50,593 nucleotides of DNA from Bacteroidota bacterium (GTDB lineage: Bacteria > Bacteroidota > Bacteroidia > Chitinophagales > Chitinophagaceae): contig JAEYOL010000199.1 of NCBI GenBank assembly GCA_023411775.1, positions 1 to 50,593 of the forward strand. Direction: 5' to 3'. A program made the position numbers and the translations under genes. How positions within the stretch are numbered: position 1 is the first letter of the stretch; the number at the start of each line of letters is the position of its first letter. Below, in pieces: positions 16,747 to 24,725 of the stretch. The notes below the pieces were generated by a model, which saw only the letters and a list, made by a program, of their open reading frames with translations, was not told where the DNA came from and ran no database searches.

Positions 16747-17409
16747 TTAGGAGCCTGTGTTCAACATATTGATTGTTTTGATCAATTCCAGATTGAGATT
16801 ATGGATAGATTCCGCAAATCTCCATTTTTTCTTCTCTCGTTCACCAACATAGTTGGACAACGATCTTAATTGAAGGAAAGGAATATTCTCTGATAAAGCG
16901 ACATGATGCAGTCCAGCGCCTTCCAAAGATTCGGTCACGGGCTGAAATTGCTGCCGGTAGGTTTTGATTCTCTGTGGGGAGGTCGTGATTTCATTCACCG
17001 AAATGCCGCTTACTTTAAGTAAGGAAATTTTTTTTAAAACAGGTGATTTGTTGACCAGCCATCCTTTTGAGTAGGGAGGCCTGCCCGGTCTTGCCAGGTC
17101 AAGGTCAAAAATGGTATTCCATTTATCTTTTTCTTTCACGCCGAGATCGGCAATTCGTTCCTGTTTGACGGCTACCACAGTGCCCAATGGCAAATTCCTG
17201 TCGAAACTACCCGCAACTCCAGCCTGGATGATGATCGTGGGGCGCCGGGCAGAGAGGTATTTCATAATTGAATAGGTACAGGCCACCAAACCAACCCCCG
17301 TGATGAGTATATCTGTAGTGGATGGTTGTTTCGAAGCCGCTTGTTGGCGATAGCTCCTGATAAATGGAGCGATTTCAAAAGCGGTTGCAGCAATTAATAA
17401 ACAATGCAT
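16747..17409 (-). CDS. mqnB: Futalosine hydrolase MqnB
   Basis: Nucleoside-hydrolase/phosphorylase-fold enzyme that removes hypoxanthine from futalosine to give dehypoxanthine futalosine. ATG at 17409 gives 220 residues (MHCLLIAATAFEIAP), the normal form; an upstream alternative start at 17490 adds 27 residues unlike the family. Family-like segments are ITGVGLVACTYSIMKYL, QAGVAGSFD (nucleoside binding), and VTESLEGAGLHHVAL with the catalytic-region Glu. Its role is supported by mqnD directly downstream, since MqnB alone can be confused with other MTA/SAH-nucleosidase-like proteins. Confidence 0.9.
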   Translation of the reverse strand: MHCLLIAATAFEIAPFIRSYRQQAASKQPSTTDILITGVGLVACTYSIMKYLSARRPTIIIQAGVAGSFDRNLPLGTVVAVKQERIADLGVKEKDKWNTIFDLDLARPGRPPYSKGWLVNKSPVLKKISLLKVSGISVNEITTSPQRIKTYRQQFQPVTESLEGAGLHHVALSENIPFLQLRSLSNYVGEREKKKWRFAESIHNLNLELIKTINMLNTGS

Positions 17410-17567
17410 GGCTGTTGTGCCGGTGATATGCCGGGTGACGAAGATATTGAGAAATCGGAGCTTATTTAACGATGAGATAATAAGTACCATGCGGTTAGAA
17501 TTATGTTAGCTTATAGATAAAATCGAAAAGTTGTTTTAGCGGACCATATCATACCTCGTTTTTCGCT

Positions 17568-17575
17568 TACCTTTG
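17568..17575 (+). promoter_or_regulatory. candidate -7 element for the pterin operon
   Basis: TACCTTTG, an exact TAnnTTTG match, 69 bases before the first pyruvoyl-tetrahydropterin-synthase-like gene. No TTG at -33 spacing is visible. It would give a leader of about 60 bases with two hairpins. Confidence 0.45.
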
Positions 17576-17644
17576 CGCCTGCCTGCAAATTGGCAGGTTC
17601 ATCATTCCCTCCGCCCAATGCTGGTGGGAACTAATAAGTGAAGC
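17576..17644 (+). other. Structured 5' leader of the pterin operon
   Basis: Two consecutive hairpins can be drawn: CCTGCC (17578-17583) with GGCAGG (17592-17597), and TTCCC (17605-17609) with GGGAA (17626-17630), the latter enclosing a CC/GG inner pair, then an A-rich tail ACTAATAAGTG before the start codon. I do not recognise a known riboswitch class. Regulatory function is only a possibility. Confidence 0.3.
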
Positions 17645-18055
17645 ATGGTTTACTTAACTCGAAATGAACATTTCAATGCCGCGCATAAACTGTATAACCC
17701 GGCCTGGACACGCGAAAAAAATGACGAGGTATTTGGCAAATGCGCCAATGAGAACTGGCACGGACATAATTATGACCTGTTTGTAACGGTGAAAGGCGAG
17801 CCTGATCCGGACACAGGATTTGTATTTGACGTAAAGAAGCTCAGCGAAATCATCAAACAGCACGTAATTGAAAAGTTGGACCACCGCAACCTTAATATGG
17901 ATGTTGATTTCATGCGGGATAAATTTTGCAGCACCGAAAACCTGGCTATCGGGATCTGGAACCAGTTATTGCCGCATCTTCCCGTACAGGTCAAATTGCA
18001 CTGTATAAAACTGTACGAAACACCGCGTATTTATGTTGAGTATTTTGGTGAATAG
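17645..18055 (+). CDS. 6-pyruvoyl-tetrahydropterin synthase-like protein, copy 1
   Basis: Zinc enzyme of the PTPS/QueD family acting on 7,8-dihydroneopterin triphosphate. The 136-residue protein has zinc ligands H14, H39 and H41, catalytic C33 in FGKCANENWHGHNY, the LDHRNLNMD motif, STENLAIGIW and the late acidic YETPR. The six-residue step from Cys to HGH and the LDHRNLNMD segment resemble animal PTPS (GKCNNPNGHGHNY) more than E. coli QueD, where the step is four. This favours 6-pyruvoyl-tetrahydropterin as product over 6-carboxy-tetrahydropterin, but queuosine synthesis cannot be excluded. It is first in a run with a paralogue and folE. Confidence 0.9.
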   Translation: MVYLTRNEHFNAAHKLYNPAWTREKNDEVFGKCANENWHGHNYDLFVTVKGEPDPDTGFVFDVKKLSEIIKQHVIEKLDHRNLNMDVDFMRDKFCSTENLAIGIWNQLLPHLPVQVKLHCIKLYETPRIYVEYFGE

Positions 18056-18115
18056 TTATTCAGCCGTCATTAAAGTATTCATCATTGCACAACTAATATT
18101 TTGTAAATTGAAATC

Positions 18116-18526
18116 ATGAGCAGGGTAGCCGTTTTTAGAAGAGAACATTTCAATGCGGCCCACCGGTTATTCAACCCGGATTGGGACGATGCAGTAAATG
18201 AACAGGTTTTTGGCAAATGCGCATTACCGAATTATCATGGCCATAATTATGAATTGGAAGTAAAGGTCACTGGTGAACCCGATCCGCGGACAGGTTTTGT
18301 AATGGATTTGAAATTGCTGTCTGACCTGGTGAGGAGAGAAGTACATTCAAGATTTGACCATAAGAATCTAAACCTGGACACTGTTGAGTTTAAAAATCTT
18401 AATCCAACGGCTGAAAATATCGCGATTGTTATTTATGGGTTGCTGCGTCCCCATATCGACCAGGATAAGGATCTGCAGGTAAGATTGTTTGAGACACCTA
18501 GAAATTTTGTAGAATACCCCGCCTGA
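18116..18526 (+). CDS. 6-pyruvoyl-tetrahydropterin synthase-like protein, copy 2
   Basis: Same length (136 residues) and clear tandem paralogue of the gene 60 bases upstream. Zinc ligands H16, H41 and H43, catalytic C35 in FGKCALPNYHGHNY, FDHKNLNLD, PTAENIAIVIYG and FETPR are all kept, so both copies look active. They differ across much of the rest of the chain, which suggests an old duplication with separate roles, for example one for a tetrahydropterin cofactor and one for queuosine, rather than a recent copy. folE follows after 24 bases. Confidence 0.9.
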   Translation: MSRVAVFRREHFNAAHRLFNPDWDDAVNEQVFGKCALPNYHGHNYELEVKVTGEPDPRTGFVMDLKLLSDLVRREVHSRFDHKNLNLDTVEFKNLNPTAENIAIVIYGLLRPHIDQDKDLQVRLFETPRNFVEYPA

Positions 18527-18550
18527 TCAACAGGTGTTAAATGATTAAAG

Positions 18551-19153
18551 ATGGCATACAAAAAGACAGAGCATTATGATGAACAGGTCACCACTGGCTT
18601 GATTGATAGTTATCGCAAGGTTTTGGAATATATCGGTGAAAACCCTTCCCGCGAAGGCCTTCAGAAAACGCCCGAAAGGCTGGCCAAGGCTATGCAGTAC
18701 ATGACCCAGGGCTATCAGTCAGATGCCCGGGCAATACTTAATTCTGCTAAGTTTCATGAACCCATCAGTGAAATGATCGTGGTCAAGGATATTGAGATAT
18801 ATAGCATGTGCGAACATCATATGTTGCCTTTTTTTGGAAGGGCACATGTGGCCTATATTCCAAACGGGTGGATCACCGGGCTCAGTAAAATTGCCCGTGC
18901 CGTGGATGTTTATGCCCGGCGACTTCAGGTACAGGAAAGACTTACAGTGGAGATCATGAATGCGATCAAGGAAACGCTAAATCCTCTTGGTGTAGCTGTT
19001 GTGATCGAAGCCCAGCATCTTTGTATGATGATGAGGGGTGTGCAGAAGCAAAATTCTGAAACCACCACATCGGCCTTTGACGGCGAATTTCAGAAGAATT
19101 CCACCCGTACTGAGTTTTTAAAACTTATCTCATCCAACCTGAGCAGGCGATAG
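18551..19153 (+). CDS. folE: GTP cyclohydrolase I
   Basis: Makes 7,8-dihydroneopterin triphosphate and formate from GTP, the substrate of the two enzymes encoded just upstream and the entry to folate. The 200-residue cytosolic protein carries the zinc ligands C87, H90 and C158; the 71-residue step between the two Cys equals that of E. coli FolE. YSMCEHHMLPFFG, HVAYIPNG, GLSKIARAVDVYARRLQVQE and QHLCMMMRGV are canonical. It is 24 bases after PTPS copy 2 on the same strand, so product and consumer enzymes are probably co-transcribed. Confidence 0.97.
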   Translation: MAYKKTEHYDEQVTTGLIDSYRKVLEYIGENPSREGLQKTPERLAKAMQYMTQGYQSDARAILNSAKFHEPISEMIVVKDIEIYSMCEHHMLPFFGRAHVAYIPNGWITGLSKIARAVDVYARRLQVQERLTVEIMNAIKETLNPLGVAVVIEAQHLCMMMRGVQKQNSETTTSAFDGEFQKNSTRTEFLKLISSNLSRR

Positions 19154-19244
19154 ATATGTTTTCTTAAAAAGCCGGGTCCCCCGATATAAAGATTTTTTTT
19201 GTTAAAAGCTTTGTGGCATTTTTGTTTGTAATAACTACCATTTT

Positions 19245-20135
19245 ATGAAGCATGCGTACGTATTTCCCGGACAGGGTTCTCAATTCCCGGGAATGGCCAG
19301 GGGACATTATGACAACAACGCATTTGCAAAAAAATTATTTGAGCAGGCCAATGAGTTACTGGGCTTCCGGATTTCGGATACCATGTTCAATGGTACGGAG
19401 GAAGACCTTAAGCAAACCAATGTTACACAGCCTGCCGTTTTTCTTCATTCTGTCATAGCATTTAAAAGTATTGATAATGCCCGGCCTGAAATGGTCGCTG
19501 GTCATTCACTTGGTGAGTTCTCGGCCCTGGTGGCAAATGGCGTTTTGAGTTTTGAAGACGCTTTGCAACTGGTAGCGATCCGGGCCAGCGCGATGCAAAA
19601 AGCCTGTGAACTGAATCCATCAACCATGGCAGCGATTCTCGCTTTGGCTGACGAGAAAGTAGAAGAGATTTGCAGGGAAGTGGCAAAAGAAACTGGCGAG
19701 GTAGTAGTACCTGCCAATTATAACTGTCCTGGTCAGCTGGTGATCAGCGGCTCGATCAAAGCTGTAGAGATAGCCTGCGAAAGAATGAAGGCTGCCGGGG
19801 CAAAAAGAGCATTGATCCTTCCGGTAGGAGGTGCTTTTCATTCCGAACTAATGGCTCCCGCCCGTGAAGAATTAAAGGCCGCAATTGAATCCACCACTTT
19901 TCATACGCCTGCCTGTCCGGTTTACCAAAACGTGGTGGCTAAGGCAGTTTTTGATAAGGAGGAGATCAAAAAGAATCTTATCGACCAGTTAACGGGTGCG
20001 GTTCGCTGGACGCAGAGTGTACAGGCTATGATTAAAGACGGTGCTTCTAAATTTACTGAAGTAGGCCCCGGGAAAGTATTACAAGGCCTGATCATGAAGA
20101 TCGACAAGACGATGGAGACGGAAGGTGTCAGTTAA
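19245..20135 (+). CDS. fabD: Malonyl-CoA:ACP transacylase FabD
   Basis: Transfers malonyl from CoA to acyl carrier protein for fatty acid chain extension. The 296-residue protein starts MKHAYVFPGQGSQFPGM. The nucleophile S88 lies in GHSLGE and the catalytic H199 in GGAFHSELM, close to S92 and H201 of E. coli FabD; the malonate-binding Arg lies in the IRASAMQ segment. It is 91 bases after folE. Its stop overlaps the stop of the convergent GNAT gene by 4 bases. fabH is encoded 3 kb further on the other strand, so the fatty acid genes are dispersed. Confidence 0.96.
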   Translation: MKHAYVFPGQGSQFPGMARGHYDNNAFAKKLFEQANELLGFRISDTMFNGTEEDLKQTNVTQPAVFLHSVIAFKSIDNARPEMVAGHSLGEFSALVANGVLSFEDALQLVAIRASAMQKACELNPSTMAAILALADEKVEEICREVAKETGEVVVPANYNCPGQLVISGSIKAVEIACERMKAAGAKRALILPVGGAFHSELMAPAREELKAAIESTTFHTPACPVYQNVVAKAVFDKEEIKKNLIDQLTGAVRWTQSVQAMIKDGASKFTEVGPGKVLQGLIMKIDKTMETEGVS

Positions 20136-20587
20136 GTATTAAAATTCAAACTGCAATTCACCCATTCACCATCGAGGTGGGCATTATACTTCCTGTAAAA
20201 GTTAATGGCCGGTTCATTCCAGTCCAGTACCTGCCACATCATGCCGCTAAACTTTTTCTCTTTTGCTTCTTCGATCAGGCGATCCATGAGCATTTTTCCG
20301 ATGCCTTTACCTCGTGCTTCTTCGGTAACAATGATATCTTCGAGATACATTCGTTGCCCTTTCCAGGTGGAATAACGTATGTAGTATAAAGCAAAGCCCT
20401 GGATCACTCCATCTTCCTCTGCCACAAAGGCCCACCATACCGGTTTTTCACCAAAGCCACTTTCTTCAAAATGTTGTAAGGTAACCGTGACCTCATCAGG
20501 TGCTTTCTCATAAACAGCGAGTTCATGTACCAGTTCCAAAAGACGTGGACAATCTTCACGCACGGCTCTTCGAATATTTATTACCAT
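20132..20587 (-). CDS. GNAT family N-acetyltransferase
   Basis: Acetyl-CoA-dependent transferase of 151 residues. The acetyl-CoA-binding motif A is present in VTEEARGKGIGKMLMDRLIEE, reading (R/Q)-x-x-G-x-G/A. The end NEPAINFYRKYNAHLDGEWV, with WQVLDWN before it, resembles spermidine/spermine acetyltransferase-like GNATs (SSAT class), so a polyamine, amino acid or related small amine is a reasonable guess but not shown. ATG at 20587 is chosen over a non-homologous extension from 20677. It lies 28 bases after the PLP enzyme gene on the same strand and is likely co-transcribed with it. Confidence 0.88.
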   Translation of the reverse strand: MVINIRRAVREDCPRLLELVHELAVYEKAPDEVTVTLQHFEESGFGEKPVWWAFVAEEDGVIQGFALYYIRYSTWKGQRMYLEDIIVTEEARGKGIGKMLMDRLIEEAKEKKFSGMMWQVLDWNEPAINFYRKYNAHLDGEWVNCSLNFNT

Positions 20588-20615
20588 TTGTATCAGAAAA
20601 AATTTAGTTATTGAA

Positions 20616-21842
20616 TCAGGATTGCAAGGATTGGTCAAGATCTGCAAGAATATCCTCGATATTCTCAATGCCAACACTCATTCTGATCAGTCCGTCCGTG
20701 ATCCCATACTTTTCACGCGCTTCTTTTGGTACGCTGAAATGAGTCATGGAAGCAGGGTGGCAGAGCAGGGTATCGCAGGTGCCTAAAGACACTGTGCGGG
20801 TACACATCCGCAACTTATTCATGAAATCGATGCCACCCTTGAATCCTTTTTTTAGTTCGAAGCTCATCATCGCACCAGGATGTTTCATTTGCTTCATGGC
20901 AACAGCGTGATCGGGATGATCGGGTAACCCGTTGTAGTTGACTCGTGCTACGGCAGGATGATTATTTAAAAACATTGCAATGTCCATGGCATTACTACAA
21001 TGTCTGTCCATCCTGATCGCAAGTGTTTTCATGCCATTCACCAATAGAAATGCATCAAAAGGACTGCTGCTGCCACCCAATGTCTTTCTCATGGTGTTGC
21101 CTTTTGTTTTTATAAAATTTAGGTCCCTGCCCAGCAACACACCACCGATGGCTGTCCCGTGCCCGTTTAGAAATTTGGTGGTTGAATGAATCACGAAATC
21201 AACCTTATACCTAAAAGGTTGCTGGAGGTATGGCGTGGCGAAGGTGTTATCGCAGGCAACAATGCAGTTATGTTCTTTTGCCAGCAGGCTCAGCGCTTCG
21301 ATATCAACGCATTGAATAGTTGGATTTGCCGGCGTTTCCAGGTAAAGCATCCTGATGGACGGATCATTTTGAATAGCTTCTTTCGCCATGTTGAGATCAC
21401 GCAGGTCGGTGATAACAGGTGTAATCCCAAATGAGGGTAATACATTTCGCAATATTTCTTCCGTGCCGCCGTAGAGGGAGTAGTGAGTGAGTACTTTATC
21501 GCCCGACTTCAGGTTTAACATCAGCAGGTTTGTGATCGCTGCCATGCCTGAAGCGTGCAGAAGTGCTTTTAATTGCAGTGGTGTACCATCATCATTGGTA
21601 ATCCCGAAACTTTCCATGGCTGCGATCTTTTGCTCCGCTTCCGTGAAGGTTGGATTGCCCCATCGGCTGTAGATATATCCTTCTTCCTGTCCGCTAAAGC
21701 GACGCATGCCCTGTTCCGCGTCATCATATACAAAAGTGCTGGAAGCGTAGATGGGCGTAAGGTGAGAATAATTATGACCCTGTGTATGACCGGCATGAAT
21801 GGAAACTGAACTAAAACCGGAGAATGGAAACTCTTTATTCAT
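20616..21842 (-). CDS. Cys/Met metabolism PLP-dependent enzyme
   Basis: Trans-sulfuration-family enzyme of 408 residues. The PLP Lys is K223 in HSTTKFLNGHG; YSRWGNPT at 58-65 (phosphate-binding Tyr/Arg from the partner subunit), ASGMAAI and ACDNTFATPYLQQP are typical. Candidate reactions are cystathionine gamma-synthase, O-acyl-homoserine sulfhydrylase, or methionine gamma-lyase; the sequence features I can read do not separate these. The GNAT gene follows after 28 bases. A TAGTTTTG -7 box lies 42 bases upstream. Confidence 0.93.
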   Translation of the reverse strand: MNKEFPFSGFSSVSIHAGHTQGHNYSHLTPIYASSTFVYDDAEQGMRRFSGQEEGYIYSRWGNPTFTEAEQKIAAMESFGITNDDGTPLQLKALLHASGMAAITNLLMLNLKSGDKVLTHYSLYGGTEEILRNVLPSFGITPVITDLRDLNMAKEAIQNDPSIRMLYLETPANPTIQCVDIEALSLLAKEHNCIVACDNTFATPYLQQPFRYKVDFVIHSTTKFLNGHGTAIGGVLLGRDLNFIKTKGNTMRKTLGGSSSPFDAFLLVNGMKTLAIRMDRHCSNAMDIAMFLNNHPAVARVNYNGLPDHPDHAVAMKQMKHPGAMMSFELKKGFKGGIDFMNKLRMCTRTVSLGTCDTLLCHPASMTHFSVPKEAREKYGITDGLIRMSVGIENIEDILADLDQSLQS

Positions 21843-21883
21843 TATATCATCTTTGTTTTGGAAATTGTGTGGATCGATATCTC

Positions 21884-21891
21884 CAAAACTA
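21884..21891 (-). promoter_or_regulatory. candidate -7 element for the PLP enzyme gene
   Basis: Minus-strand TAGTTTTG matches TAnnTTTG, 42 bases before the start at 21842. No correctly spaced TTG was found at -33. Confidence 0.42.
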
Positions 21892-21920
21892 GTTCAAAAG
21901 ATGCAAACGCCTGTTGGGAT

Positions 21921-22502
21921 TTAGTAAGCCCCAATATACTTTTCAATTGTCATGTTTAATTCCAGGCATGATTTAATATTCTGATCATTTAACATGAGTA
22001 GATTGGACGCCCTTTTTTTATTGCATAAACATTTCTCCGGGTTGCGGGTGTACTCGGTATAAGAACTATGGGGCCATTCTTCTGCAGAACGGACCAGTCC
22101 ATCCTTGATTGGGATTTGATGGATATAGTGAAAAACTGATAAGGCGAGCTCATGGTCATCGATAAAGTTTGACCTGGCTTTTTGCTGGAACAGGTTTCCC
22201 GATCTTTTGATTTGTTTGTTGAGGCCCTTTGCGTAATGACTTTGTATGATGCGAAACGCATTAGAGACGGCAGGCATTAGGATGATGCCCTGTTTTACCC
22301 GGAGAAGTGAAGCAGGGGTTACTTCCAGGAGAAAATCAAAATGAGCAGGAGACAGGCACCAGGCAAGGATCTCGGAAATAGGTTTGAGCCGCACAAAGCA
22401 TTTATCGAGGAAGTAATGATAGTTTACTCTGTTGTAGAAGACACGTTGTTGGTTGATGCCCCTGTTAAAGATGTGGTATATACCGGGTTTGTCAATATTC
22501 AT
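21921..22502 (-). CDS. REP-associated tyrosine transposase (RAYT)-like protein
   Basis: Y1-transposase (IS200-like) domain protein of 193 residues that in RAYT systems cuts single-stranded REP hairpins. Family signs: YHIFNRGINQQRVF at 9-22, RIIQSHYAKGLNKQIKRSGNLFQQKAR with nucleophile candidate Y90, and DDHELALSVFHYIHQIPIKDGLV. The metal-binding HUH position, normally PNHFHLL, reads SPAHFDFLL, so the second His is Asp56. That could alter or lessen activity. Three REP-like units lie just upstream at 22577-22860, as expected for a RAYT and its targets. It is not flanked by insertion-sequence ends. Confidence 0.85.
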   Translation of the reverse strand: MNIDKPGIYHIFNRGINQQRVFYNRVNYHYFLDKCFVRLKPISEILAWCLSPAHFDFLLEVTPASLLRVKQGIILMPAVSNAFRIIQSHYAKGLNKQIKRSGNLFQQKARSNFIDDHELALSVFHYIHQIPIKDGLVRSAEEWPHSSYTEYTRNPEKCLCNKKRASNLLMLNDQNIKSCLELNMTIEKYIGAY

Positions 22503-22576
22503 AAAATGAAATTGGCAGTAATTGTTTAATAAACCGCGGGAAAAACAACGGGTTTTTCGGTTTTATTCTGGTGCGA

Positions 22577-22860
22577 GAAACCCATGTCAGACACTTAAAG
22601 CTTCTGACATCTAGTAGCGAAAATTCCTGGGAAAGCCATGATGAAAACCCCGATCAAAAAAGTTTTTTTCCAAAGTGGCTGCAAAACCCATGTCAGACAC
22701 TTAAAGCTTCTGACATCTAGTAGCGAAAATTTCTGGGAAAGCCATGATGAAAACCCCGATCAAAAAAGTTTTTTTCCAAAGCGGCTGCAAACCCCAGATC
22801 CGACACTTAAAGCTTCTGACATCTAGTAGCGAAATTTCATGAAAAAGCCGCGGTGAAAAC
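22577..22860. repeat. Three REP-like direct repeats, 106-bp period
   Basis: Each unit has the palindrome ATGTCAGA-11 bases-TCTGACAT followed by CTAGTAGCGAAA; the palindromes lie at 22584-22610, 22690-22716 and 22796-22822, exactly 106 bases apart. Units 1 and 2 are nearly identical over their whole length; unit 3 has a decayed left arm (AGATCCGA in place of ATGTCAGA) and a diverged end. The block fills the gap between the fabH and RAYT genes. A GTAG tetranucleotide beside the hairpin recalls bacterial REPs. Confidence 0.9.
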
Positions 22861-22910
22861 CACGGCATAAAATGTTTTTTATTTTTCCCTTCATTTGATT
22901 AAAGTCTTCC

Positions 22911-23906
22911 TCAATACGCCCATTTCACAAGCGTCGCTCCCCAGGTAAACCCACCACCAAATGCAGCCACCACGATATTATCCCCCTTATTCAATTCATG
23001 CCTCCATTCCCATAAACAAAGCGGAATCGTAGCCGCAGTGGTATTGCCAAATTTTTGAATATTGATCATCACCTTTTCCCTCGGCAATCCCATCCTGTTA
23101 GCCGTCGCATCTATGATCCGCAGGTTGGCCTGGTGTGGTACCAACCAGGCAATATCATCGCCGGTTAATTTATTTCGCTCCAGCAGCTCGGCACTCACAT
23201 CTGCCATGCCTTTTACAGCTGCCTTAAATACCGGCTGACCATCCTGGTAAATAAAATGTTCCTTTGCATTCACTGTTTCTATCGATGCCGGCCGAAGTGA
23301 TCCACCCGCTTTCATATGCAGGTACTGGCAACCACTGCCATCACTTTTCAAAATACTATCCAGTACACCATATCCTTCGTGGTTGGGTTCCAGCAGCACC
23401 GCGCCGGCGCCATCACCAAATATGACGCAGGTAGTACGGTCTGTATAGTCAACGATCGCGCTCATTTTATCCGCGCCACATACCACCACTTTTTTATAGC
23501 GGCCACTTTCAATCAGTGAAGCACCCAGGGTAAGCGTATACAAAAAACCCGAACAGGCAGCCGACACATCAAAACCCCAGGCGTTTTTGGCGCCAAGTTT
23601 GTCGCAGGCAATATTGGCCGTCGCGGGAAAAATCATGTCAGGCGTAACAGTTCCAACGATCAGGCAATCGATCTCCTCCGGGCTGATACCCCTTTTTTCG
23701 CAAATCTGTCTTACTGCTGGCACCACCATATCCGATGTGGCTTTCCCTTCCCCTCTTAGTATGCGGCGCTCAGAGATGCCGGTACGGGTGCGTATCCATT
23801 CATCATTGGTGTCCACCATTTTTTCGAGGTCGAAATTCGTCAGTTTGTCTTCGGGAACATAGCCACCTACAGCAGTTATGGCCGCAGTAATTTTTTTGCT
23901 TATCAT
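22911..23906 (-). CDS. fabH: 3-oxoacyl-ACP synthase III (KAS III)
   Basis: Starts fatty acid synthesis by condensing an acyl-CoA with malonyl-ACP. With ATG at 23906 the protein has 331 residues, the family norm; an in-frame start at 23966 adds 20 unlike residues. The catalytic triad is complete: C118 in SAACSGFLY, H258 in VPHQANLR and N288 in FGNTTAAT. The GGGFTWGA end and the DTNDEWIRTRTGISERRI N-terminal part are typical. In Bacteroidota fabH often follows plsX and rpmF; here it stands alone, with REP-like repeats after its stop and divergent ruvA. Confidence 0.97.
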   Translation of the reverse strand: MISKKITAAITAVGGYVPEDKLTNFDLEKMVDTNDEWIRTRTGISERRILRGEGKATSDMVVPAVRQICEKRGISPEEIDCLIVGTVTPDMIFPATANIACDKLGAKNAWGFDVSAACSGFLYTLTLGASLIESGRYKKVVVCGADKMSAIVDYTDRTTCVIFGDGAGAVLLEPNHEGYGVLDSILKSDGSGCQYLHMKAGGSLRPASIETVNAKEHFIYQDGQPVFKAAVKGMADVSAELLERNKLTGDDIAWLVPHQANLRIIDATANRMGLPREKVMINIQKFGNTTAATIPLCLWEWRHELNKGDNIVVAAFGGGFTWGATLVKWAY

Positions 23907-23931
23907 AGTTTGTATTTCAAATAAATGAGGC

Positions 23932-23939
23932 CAAAGGTA
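23932..23939 (-). promoter_or_regulatory. candidate -7 element for fabH
   Basis: Minus-strand TACCTTTG is an exact TAnnTTTG match, 26 bases before the fabH start. A TTG lies 24 bases upstream of it, slightly beyond the usual -33 spacing. Confidence 0.5.
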
Positions 23940-23957
23940 AGAACTGCCGGGAAATTC

Positions 23958-24077
23958 GGTAGTCAATAGTCACTAGTCGGTAGTCTGTCGTCAATGACCA
24001 AAATTTAAACTATTTCTGTCCTATAATGGACACAACTGACTTACGACTCACGACTCACGACTCACGTCTCACAACTG
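23958..24077. repeat. Two heptad arrays in opposite orientation
   Basis: Left array 23958-23992: five 7-bp units of the form nnTAGTC, the last degenerate. Right array 24036-24077: six heptads centred on ACGACTC, whose reverse complement also carries AGTC in every unit. The two lie in inverted orientation around an A/T-rich 43-bp centre between divergent fabH and ruvA. The period was read directly; function unknown. Confidence 0.85.
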
Positions 24078-24105
24078 AATAAAACTTTCGCCTAATTTCG
24101 CAGCC

Positions 24106-24687
24106 ATGATAGCATACCTGAAAGGTGATTTTGTGAAGAAAACCCCGTCGATGGTTTATGTCGATGTGAATGGTGTGGGCTATGAAGTACAAATATCCCT
24201 GAACACTTATACCCGTATCCAGGACCAGGAAAAAGGAATCCTTCATACGATCCTGATAGTCAGGGAGGATGCTCACTTGCTATATGGCTTCTTCGAACTC
24301 GCTGAAAAAGAAATGTTTCAGCTCCTGACAAGCGTTTCCGGGGTGGGAGCCTCCACCGCCCGTGTTATGCTTTCATACATGAAACCGGAAGAACTGTCCA
24401 ATGCCATCATCCGGGCCGATATCCGCACCCTGGAAGGCATTAAGGGTATCGGTAAAAAAACGGCCGAACGGATCGTGGTTGAATTAAAAGATAAGCTTGC
24501 AAAACACCCCCTCGATACAAATATTCCCACATTGAAAAGCAATACTTTGCACCAAGATGCGTTAAATGCTCTGACGGCATTAGGTATCAACCGTTCAGCG
24601 GCAGAACAGGCGGTGAAAAAGGTATTGGCTTCAGAGCCAGGCCAGCCTGTGGAAGAGCTGATCAAAAAAGCCCTGCGTATCCTCTGA
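24106..24687 (+). CDS. ruvA: Holliday junction DNA helicase subunit RuvA
   Basis: Binds four-way DNA junctions and loads RuvB for branch migration in recombination repair. The 193-residue length is normal. Visible parts: N-terminal OB-fold (MIAYLKGDFVKKTP, VGYEVQISL, GFFELAEKEMFQLL), tandem helix-hairpin-helix motifs (VSGVGASTARVML, IKGIGKKTAERIVVELKDK) and the C-terminal RuvB-binding domain (ALTALGINRSAAEQAVKKVL). It lies 38 bases before sprA, an adjacency I recall from other Bacteroidota genomes, so the two may be co-transcribed. Confidence 0.97.
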   Translation: MIAYLKGDFVKKTPSMVYVDVNGVGYEVQISLNTYTRIQDQEKGILHTILIVREDAHLLYGFFELAEKEMFQLLTSVSGVGASTARVMLSYMKPEELSNAIIRADIRTLEGIKGIGKKTAERIVVELKDKLAKHPLDTNIPTLKSNTLHQDALNALTALGINRSAAEQAVKKVLASEPGQPVEELIKKALRIL

Positions 24688-24725
24688 TGAACATTTATTA
24701 CTGGACTAATTGACTCTGAGAAATC

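Noticed and set aside
19154..19244. Terminator after folE (short CGGG/CCCG hairpin, then T-run)
   Set aside because: The four-pair stem is separated from the T-run by about nine bases, so it is not a convincing intrinsic terminator.
22638..22826. 62-codon frame inside the 106-bp repeats
   Set aside because: Its repetitive protein is only the translation of the REP-like units.
22577..22860. CRISPR array
   Set aside because: Units 1 and 2 are nearly identical over the full 106 bases, so there are no unique spacers, and no cas gene is near; the palindromes and adjacent RAYT explain it better.
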